Shown: positions 12,873 through 17,122 of the stretch, one piece after another
How the letters are laid out: the number at the start of each line of letters is the position of its first letter
Numbering within the stretch: the first letter of the stretch is position 1
Source: Alphaproteobacteria bacterium
GTDB lineage: Bacteria; Pseudomonadota; Alphaproteobacteria; BOG-932; Roseiterribacteraceae
Length of the DNA stretch: 17,122 nucleotides
Direction: 5' to 3'
Assembly (NCBI GenBank): GCA_903970575.1
Contig: CAJCJC010000154.1
Span: 1-17,122 of the forward strand
Notes under the pieces: generated by a model
The model's database searches: none
Seen by the model: the letters and a program-made list of their open reading frames with translations, nothing else
What the model was told of the DNA's origin: nothing
Made by a program: the position numbers and the translations under genes

Positions 12873-14371
12873 TATTTCACATCCGTGGAGGGCCTCGGCT
12901 CGCTTCGGGCGTTCACCACGGCGTATTTATCGGCGTAAATCCGCCGCCAGCCGGGCAGCCGGTCTATAATCAACAGCGCCCGGTCGTCGGGGGCCAGCAT
13001 GGTCCAGGTCACGCCATACGCATCGAGCGCGCCCATCAAGGCCGCCTCGTCGCCGCCCACCAGTTTCATATAGCGCTTCAGAAAATCGTCGCCATACATC
13101 TCCATGCGGCCGTCGATGAAAACCTTTTCGCCGCTCAGGATCAAATAGCCGCCGAACAATTCGTTGTTCAGCACCGGCCCTGAAACGCCCGCCGCCCGCG
13201 CTGCCGACAGCGCCCCCCCGGGCGTGATGTCGCTATCTTGCCGTTCGACCGGATGCAACAGCGCGATCCCGCCAAACAGGATCGCGACGCCCAGGCTTAA
13301 AGCCATCGCCTGCATGCTCGCTCGCGTCGGGGGCAGGGCGAACATGCGGGCGATCCAGGAATTGGCGTCCGAGCGGGTCAGCCGGTTCAGTTGCGGCGCT
13401 AGGGATGCGGCGATGGCCAGCGGCGCCGCCACCGCCAGCAGGTCGCTATGTCGCTGATGCTGCAAAGTGACGTGAATGAGGCCCAGCAGCAGCAGCAGCC
13501 TGGTCAGCCTGAGTTTGGCGCCTGTGGCGAAACCTACGAAGATCATCCCCAACAGCCAGAGTTCCAGCGGAGCGGCGGTCTGGAAATCAGGGCTTCGCCA
13601 CTCCGCGAAGGTCTTGTGCAGCGTCGGCATCGCGCTGATCCGAAATGGCTCGAGAACGCCATCGACGCCGTTCGCGTTCACGCACGCGCTCGCGATGGCC
13701 AGCCCCAGGAAGGCGCCCCATCGGCGCGCCTCCAATCGGCGCGAGACTTCCTGCCCCGGGAAGATCACGGCTTCAGCCGCCAGGAACCCCGTCAGCGCCA
13801 GCCCGAACATATAGCTGCCATGAATATTGGCCCAAAGAACCATGACGGGCAAAAGCCAGCGCGACGGGGCCCGCCCGTCGTCGCGCGCCGCGAACAGCTC
13901 CACGCACCAAACCACCATCAGCGGCATCGCGATAACATGGGCGCGGGCGAACAGATGCGGCCCCAGCAGAAGAATGGATCCCAATACCAGAACCAGTCCG
14001 GTCAGCGGCTCGAAGCGCCGCCGCAGCGCCTGGGTCAGCAACAAAATCGAAAGGGCGAACAGCAGCGCCGTGACCAGCGCCAGACCGGCCCATCCAAGCG
14101 AGCCCTGAATGCCGGCCATGACCAGCTCCGCCAGCCATTCATGCGCGACCCAAGGCGCGCCCGGCATTGTGAACGAGAACGGATCGGGCGTCGGCAGCGC
14201 CAGATGCGCGATCATCCATCGCCCCGCGGCGATATGAAGATAGGTGTCCGGGTCGCCTAGAAGCTGCGCTGGTCTATAAGAAACGAATAACGCGGCAAGC
14301 CCCACGATGACTGGCCAAGACGGCGTTAGATCGCGCCGATTTGCATCGGAGAAAGTTGTCGCTACCGGCAA
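12872..14371 (-). CDS. polytopic membrane protein, GT-C glycosyltransferase-like
   Basis: The protein is 499 residues with about 10-11 hydrophobic helices between residues 18 and 385, followed by a soluble C-terminal domain. The N-terminal loop GDPDTYLHIAAGRWMIAH and TPDPFSFTMPGAPWVAHEWLAEL resembles the first periplasmic loop of GT-C-type transferases and related uncharacterised membrane proteins, where acidic residues bind lipid-phosphate sugar donors. The C-terminal part contains GGYLILSGEKVFIDGRMEMYG, a pattern I recall from the same uncharacterised family. No substrate can be named. The frame opens at TTG 14371, only 2 bases after the T-run of an apparent terminator, and no ribosome-binding site fits there; a GTG further in (about residue 23) is an alternative, but it falls just inside the first helix. 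It is transcribed away from the his operon. Confidence 0.72.
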   Translation of the reverse strand: MPVATTFSDANRRDLTPSWPVIVGLAALFVSYRPAQLLGDPDTYLHIAAGRWMIAHLALPTPDPFSFTMPGAPWVAHEWLAELVMAGIQGSLGWAGLALVTALLFALSILLLTQALRRRFEPLTGLVLVLGSILLLGPHLFARAHVIAMPLMVVWCVELFAARDDGRAPSRWLLPVMVLWANIHGSYMFGLALTGFLAAEAVIFPGQEVSRRLEARRWGAFLGLAIASACVNANGVDGVLEPFRISAMPTLHKTFAEWRSPDFQTAAPLELWLLGMIFVGFATGAKLRLTRLLLLLGLIHVTLQHQRHSDLLAVAAPLAIAASLAPQLNRLTRSDANSWIARMFALPPTRASMQAMALSLGVAILFGGIALLHPVERQDSDITPGGALSAARAAGVSGPVLNNELFGGYLILSGEKVFIDGRMEMYGDDFLKRYMKLVGGDEAALMGALDAYGVTWTMLAPDDRALLIIDRLPGWRRIYADKYAVVNARSEPRPSTDVK

Positions 14372-14373
14372 CG

Positions 14374-14408
14374 AAAAAAGGCGCGGCTTGCGGCCACGCC
14401 CCCTTTTT
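14374..14408. terminator. bidirectional intrinsic terminator abutting the membrane-protein start
   Basis: GGCG-C-GGC (14380-14387) pairs with GCC-A-CGCC (14393-14400) with one internal mismatch and a 5-base loop. On + it is followed by CCCTTTTTC (T-run 14404-14408). On the minus strand it is followed by six Ts (complement of 14374-14379). On the minus strand the T-run ends 2 bases before the TTG start of the membrane-protein gene, so it would stop any transcript coming from 14700 before that gene. Confidence 0.75.
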
Positions 14409-14744
14409 CATTTCCGCTGATTGCCATTTGTCCGCGCAGGCGCGCATGCCGGTGGAATAGCGGCGTCTTGCTGAGCGCGCTTTTTTCCGTTCGTCACCGC
14501 CGATCCGCCATTACGGAAGGAAAACGGCGGGGAAGAACACCCGAGAACCTGATCAAGCCAGTCCGGACCGTCCGGCGAACCAGGCTTCATCTGAGAAGCT
14601 GACACTGTTTGACACTCCTTGAGCGATGCGTCGAACCCGTTTTTCCACATGGACTCGGGACCAAACGCATCTCCTATGCGAATAAGATCAAATAATACCT
14701 GATTATGTCAAAGCTATGTTTGCGTCTCGGCGATTCGGGGGCAG
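14409..14744. other. 336-base region between the HIT gene and the membrane-protein gene: probable leader or small RNA
   Basis: No recognisable gene. An 80-codon frame on the minus strand (14408-14650) has a composition unlike a folded protein and only a weak ribosome-binding site. On the minus strand there is a promoter candidate at 14682-14711. It is followed by several potential hairpins, including GCTTC/GAAGC around 14584-14600 and a GTCCGGAC palindrome near 14561-14568, a TGACAC direct repeat at 14600-14605 and 14610-14615, and finally the terminator at 14374-14408. This is the layout of a transcript of about 290 bases ending in an intrinsic terminator, either a small RNA or an attenuated leader of the membrane-protein gene. 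Confidence 0.45.
14682..14711 (-). promoter_or_regulatory. sigma-70-type promoter candidate reading toward the membrane-protein gene
   Basis: On the minus strand a perfect -35 TTGACA (complement of 14706-14711) is followed after 18 bases by TCTTAT (complement of 14682-14687), which matches four of six -10 positions. The surrounding sequence is AT-rich. It lies just downstream of the HIT stop codon and faces the leader/terminator region, so transcription would start near 14675. Confidence 0.5.
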
Positions 14745-15107
14745 TCAGCCATGGTGTACAAGAGGGCCCAGCGGCCTGCCGCCCAAGATATGAATATGCA
14801 AGTGCGGCACTTCCTGGTGACTATGGGGCCCGTGATTGAGGAGGAGCCTGTAGCCCGTATCCGCAACGCCGGCCGCGCGGGCGATATGGCCCGTGGCCCG
14901 CGTGAGCGCCAGAATCTCGGCGTCGCTGGCGTTGGCGGCAAAATCGTCGAACGAGACGTAAGGCCCCTTTGGCATCACCAGAATATGCGTCGGAGCCTGC
15001 GGGTGGATATCCAGAATGGCCAGGACATGGTCGTCCTCGTAAATTTTGGTGGCGGGGATTTCGCCGCGCAGGATGCGGGCGAAGATGTTGCCATCGTCAT
15101 ACGCCAT
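14745..15107 (-). CDS. HIT-family protein (HINT-like nucleotide hydrolase)
   Basis: This is a 120-residue histidine-triad protein. It has the signature HLHIHILGG, with His102, His104 and His106; the central His104 is the catalytic nucleophile in the family. It is preceded by the conserved Asn91-His-Gly and the segment NIFARILRGEIPATKIYEDD at residues 7-26. HINT-type proteins hydrolyse purine nucleoside phosphoramidates and acyl-adenylates. The ATG overlaps the hisE stop by one base (TGATG), so it is translated with the his genes. Linkage of a HIT gene to hisE is common in alphaproteobacteria, but its relation to histidine synthesis is unproven. The sequence QEVPHLHIH has Glu-Val where many relatives have a Gln-Ser/Thr-Val type residue pair. 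Confidence 0.93.
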   Translation of the reverse strand: MAYDDGNIFARILRGEIPATKIYEDDHVLAILDIHPQAPTHILVMPKGPYVSFDDFAANASDAEILALTRATGHIARAAGVADTGYRLLLNHGPHSHQEVPHLHIHILGGRPLGPLVHHG

Positions 15108-15448
15108 CAGCCTTTCCCCTTCTTGCGAGATGCTTTCTCGGCGATGCCGCTTACGCCTTCCCGCGCCGCCAGCACGTCATAGATATCGTTTGGCTCCAGC
15201 CCCGCATCGGCCCAGAGGACCAGCAGATGGTACAAAAGATCGGCCGATTCTTGAGCCAGCTTCGCCTTGTCGTCCTTTATCGCCTCGATCACCGTCTCGA
15301 TCGCCTCTTCACCAAGCTTTTGGGCGATCTTGGCGCGGCCGCGATGGAAGAGCTTGGCGGTATACGATGTCTCAGGGTCTCCGCCCCGCCGGTCTAGGAT
15401 CGCCTTAAACAGGCGGTCCAGCGTCGCCGGGTCGCCTCGCGCCGCCAT
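15107..15448 (-). CDS. hisE: phosphoribosyl-ATP pyrophosphatase
   Basis: HisE hydrolyses phosphoribosyl-ATP to phosphoribosyl-AMP and pyrophosphate, the second step of histidine synthesis. The 113-residue protein shows the all-alpha MazG-like pattern: SYTAKLFHRGRAKIAQKLGEEAIETVIEA (about 28-56), with the metal-binding EExxE (Glu47, Glu48, Glu51), and ESADLLYHLLVLW (67-79), with the second acidic site ExxD. It is stand-alone, not fused to HisI. It overlaps the hisF stop by one base upstream and the HIT start by one base downstream, showing tight coupling. Confidence 0.96.
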   Translation of the reverse strand: MAARGDPATLDRLFKAILDRRGGDPETSYTAKLFHRGRAKIAQKLGEEAIETVIEAIKDDKAKLAQESADLLYHLLVLWADAGLEPNDIYDVLAAREGVSGIAEKASRKKGKG

Positions 15449-16248
15449 CAGGCCGCCACGCCCGTTTGCCGGGGCCCCGTCATCGGCGGCGTCGGCCGAA
15501 CTGGAATGCCGGCCTTGGACATAACCGACTTGGCTTCACCGATGGTGTAGAGCCCGAAATGGAAGATCGACGCGGCCAGCACCGCGCTCGCGCCACCCAG
15601 GGTTACGCCCTCGACCAGATGATTCAGGGCGCCGACCCCGCCGGACGCAATGACCGGCACCGTGACCGCGTCGGCGACCCGTCGGGTAAGCGCCAGGTCG
15701 AATCCGGATTTGGTGCCGTCCCGGTCCATCGACGTCAGCAGGATCTCGCCCGCGCCCGACTGCGCCATCCTGCGGGCCCAGTCTATCGCATCCAGCCCGG
15801 TTGCGTTGCGCCCGCCATGGGTGAACACCTCCCATTTTCCGGGTCCCGTCGCCTTCGCGTCGATCGCCACCACGATGCACTGGCTGCCAAACCGCTCCGC
15901 CGCCTCGGCGACGAATTCGGGCCGAGACACGGCGGCCGTGTTGATCGACGCCTTGTCCGCGCCCGCCAGCAGCAAGGCGCGGATATCCTCCACCTTGCGC
16001 ACGCCTCCGCCCACGGTAAGCGGCATGAAAACCTGTTCGGCCGTTCGCTTGACCGCGTCGTAGAGGGGGGAGCGATCCTCGCTCGACGCCGTGATGTCGA
16101 GAAAGGTCAACTCGTCCGCGCCAGCCAGATCGTAAACCCGCGCCTGCTCCACCGGGTCCCCCGCGTCGACCAGATGGGTAAAGTTCACGCCTTTGACGAC
16201 GCGGCCATCCTTGACGTCGAGGCACGGGATAAGGCGGATTTTCAGCAT
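15448..16248 (-). CDS. hisF: imidazole glycerol phosphate synthase, cyclase subunit
   Basis: HisF uses ammonia delivered by HisH to close the imidazole ring, producing imidazole glycerol phosphate and AICAR. The 266-residue (beta-alpha)8 barrel has the family's ends: [15 protein letters not shown] with catalytic Asp11, VGGGVR in the middle, VVAIDAK with catalytic Asp130, [14 protein letters not shown], and [10 protein letters not shown] with an [11 protein letters not shown] phosphate-binding end. ATG 16248 puts [12 protein letters not shown] at the N-terminus as in all HisF; an in-frame upstream start at 16281 would overlap hisA and adds no homology. It lies 4 bases after the hisA stop. Its partner hisH is not in this window. 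Confidence 0.97.
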   Translation of the reverse strand: MLKIRLIPCLDVKDGRVVKGVNFTHLVDAGDPVEQARVYDLAGADELTFLDITASSEDRSPLYDAVKRTAEQVFMPLTVGGGVRKVEDIRALLLAGADKASINTAAVSRPEFVAEAAERFGSQCIVVAIDAKATGPGKWEVFTHGGRNATGLDAIDWARRMAQSGAGEILLTSMDRDGTKSGFDLALTRRVADAVTVPVIASGGVGALNHLVEGVTLGGASAVLAASIFHFGLYTIGEAKSVMSKAGIPVRPTPPMTGPRQTGVAA

Positions 16249-16252
16249 GGGG

Positions 16253-16999
16253 TCATCCCTCGGCCGGCGCCGCGGAGCCATTCATAACCGCGAGCGCCTG
16301 CGCCGGATCGACCCTGCCATCATAGAGCGCCCGGCCGCAAATGACGCCGGCGACGCCGGATCGTTCCTCGCGCTTGACCGCGATGATGTCTTCTATCGAC
16401 GAAACCCCGCCAGACGCGATGACCGGCGTCGTGAGCGCGAAGGCGAGATCGACCGTCGCCTCAAGATTGATGCCGCCCATGGCGCCGTCACGGTTGATGT
16501 CGGTGAAGACGATGGCGGCGACGCCCACGGCCTCCATGTCCAGCGCTAAGTCCAACGTTCGCATGGTCGACGTTTCGCGCCAGCCCTCCACCGCGACCAG
16601 GCCCTCGCGGCTGTCTATGGCCACGGCGATATGGCCGGGAAACCGGGCGCAGGCTTCCTTCACGAGCGATGGGTTGCGCACCGCGACTGTGCCCAGAACG
16701 ACCCGCTCCACCCCGCGCGAGAGCCAGTCCTCTATCGTGGCGAGGTTGCGGATGCCGCCGCCTAGCTGCACCGGCACCTTGCTCGCCGTGATGATCGATT
16801 CCACCGCCGCGGCGTTGACCGGCCTGCCCTCGATCGCGCCATTCAGGTCGACCAAATGAAGCCAGGTGAATCCGGCGTCACTGAACTGCTTCGCTTGTTC
16901 GGCCGGGTCCTGATTATAGACGGTGACGGCGGCCATATCGCCGCGCAGCAGCCGAACGCACGCCCCATCCTTGAGATCGATCGCCGGATAAATGATCAT
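16253..16999 (-). CDS. hisA: ProFAR isomerase (HisA)
   Basis: HisA converts ProFAR to PRFAR by an Amadori rearrangement, the step before HisF. The 248-residue half-barrel repeat protein shows [16 protein letters not shown] with catalytic Asp8, VQLGGGIR (77-84), VAIDSREG with catalytic Asp129, [12 protein letters not shown], and VIASGGVSS with a [11 protein letters not shown] phosphate-binding end. The resemblance to hisF next door is the known ancestral duplication. ATG 16999 is preceded by a GAG about 6 bases and a GGAG about 13 bases upstream, a weak site. hisA leads the visible part of the operon; hisB and hisH, usually upstream in this group, would lie beyond the window edge. Confidence 0.97.
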   Translation of the reverse strand: MIIYPAIDLKDGACVRLLRGDMAAVTVYNQDPAEQAKQFSDAGFTWLHLVDLNGAIEGRPVNAAAVESIITASKVPVQLGGGIRNLATIEDWLSRGVERVVLGTVAVRNPSLVKEACARFPGHIAVAIDSREGLVAVEGWRETSTMRTLDLALDMEAVGVAAIVFTDINRDGAMGGINLEATVDLAFALTTPVIASGGVSSIEDIIAVKREERSGVAGVICGRALYDGRVDPAQALAVMNGSAAPAEG

Positions 17000-17122
17000 G
17001 AACTCGTCAAATCTCCCGATATGCGGCGCGCGGACGCTCGCGCTCGCATACGCCCGGCCCGCATACGCACTGGATGTAGCGTAACGCGCGGCGAATCGCG
17101 ATGCCCCCGTTCGAGTTTTGGC
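17000..17122. other. upstream flank of hisA with a 9-bp direct repeat
   Basis: No recognisable gene end is visible in this 123-base edge. The last residues of HisH, which often precede hisA, are not seen in any frame. The 9-mer CGCATACGC occurs at 17045-17053 and 17060-17068, 15 bases apart. All three minus-strand frames lack early stops, but the translations do not resemble known proteins. It may be intergenic DNA with the operon promoter or the end of a gene cut by the window. Confidence 0.35.

Noticed and set aside
13448..14260. 270-codon + strand frame opposite the membrane protein
   Set aside because: Its composition (many Arg, Gln, Pro, His) is that of an antisense shadow of a hydrophobic gene.
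14408..14650. 80-codon minus-strand frame just before the terminator
   Set aside because: Weak ribosome-binding site, a composition without hydrophobic core, and location within a structured leader. It is in frame with the membrane protein across a TGA and 12 codons, which is a one-in-three coincidence and not evidence of a frameshift or read-through.

Overview
This window looks like chromosomal DNA of a GC-rich alphaproteobacterium. The evidence is gene content and order: maf-aroE-coaE-dnaQ running into a converging secB; an fxsA / Tim44-domain / Smr block; hslV-hslU with an HslV propeptide of alphaproteobacterial style; and a hisA-hisF-hisE-HIT operon. I see no plasmid, phage, CRISPR, tRNA or rRNA signature, and I do not assign a genus.

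Layout. Bases 2-2925 (+) hold the end of maf, then aroE, coaE and a small DUF2306-type membrane protein, packed with 1-4 base overlaps or gaps, followed by dnaQ. Bases 2941-5342 (-) hold secB, a zinc-independent medium-chain dehydrogenase/reductase and fxsA. Bases 5597-9151 (+) hold a Tim44-domain protein, an Smr-domain protein, an exported homologue of the histidine/phenylalanine ammonia-lyase family, and a BamE/SmpA-like lipoprotein. Bases 9171-11988 (-) hold hslU, hslV and a Coq4-family gene. Bases 12000-12570 are an AT-rich, palindrome-rich regulatory stretch with at most one small doubtful ORF, followed by a small histidine-rich protein on +. Bases 12872-14371 (-) encode a large polytopic membrane protein that appears to sit behind a terminator and a structured leader. 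Bases 14745-16999 (-) are HIT, hisE, hisF and hisA in reverse map order.

Most genes are housekeeping: shikimate and CoA synthesis, replication proofreading, protein export (SecB), proteolysis (HslVU) and histidine synthesis. The accessory material is the lyase homologue and lipoprotein, the Coq4 gene with its operator-like palindrome, the His-rich protein, and the membrane protein with its attenuator-like leader.

The best candidate for something undescribed is the protein at 6926-8737. It keeps the overall pattern of the MIO-dependent aromatic amino acid lyases, but the Ala-Ser-Gly triad that forms the MIO cofactor is replaced by Glu-Gly with a one-residue deletion. Several other active-site positions are changed, and the protein carries a signal peptide. 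It therefore looks like an exported member of the family that cannot use the usual chemistry. Other items worth checking are a strong interrupted hairpin immediately upstream of an SD-less hslV, the two-arm operator at the coq4 promoter, and the terminator placed 2 bases ahead of a start codon.
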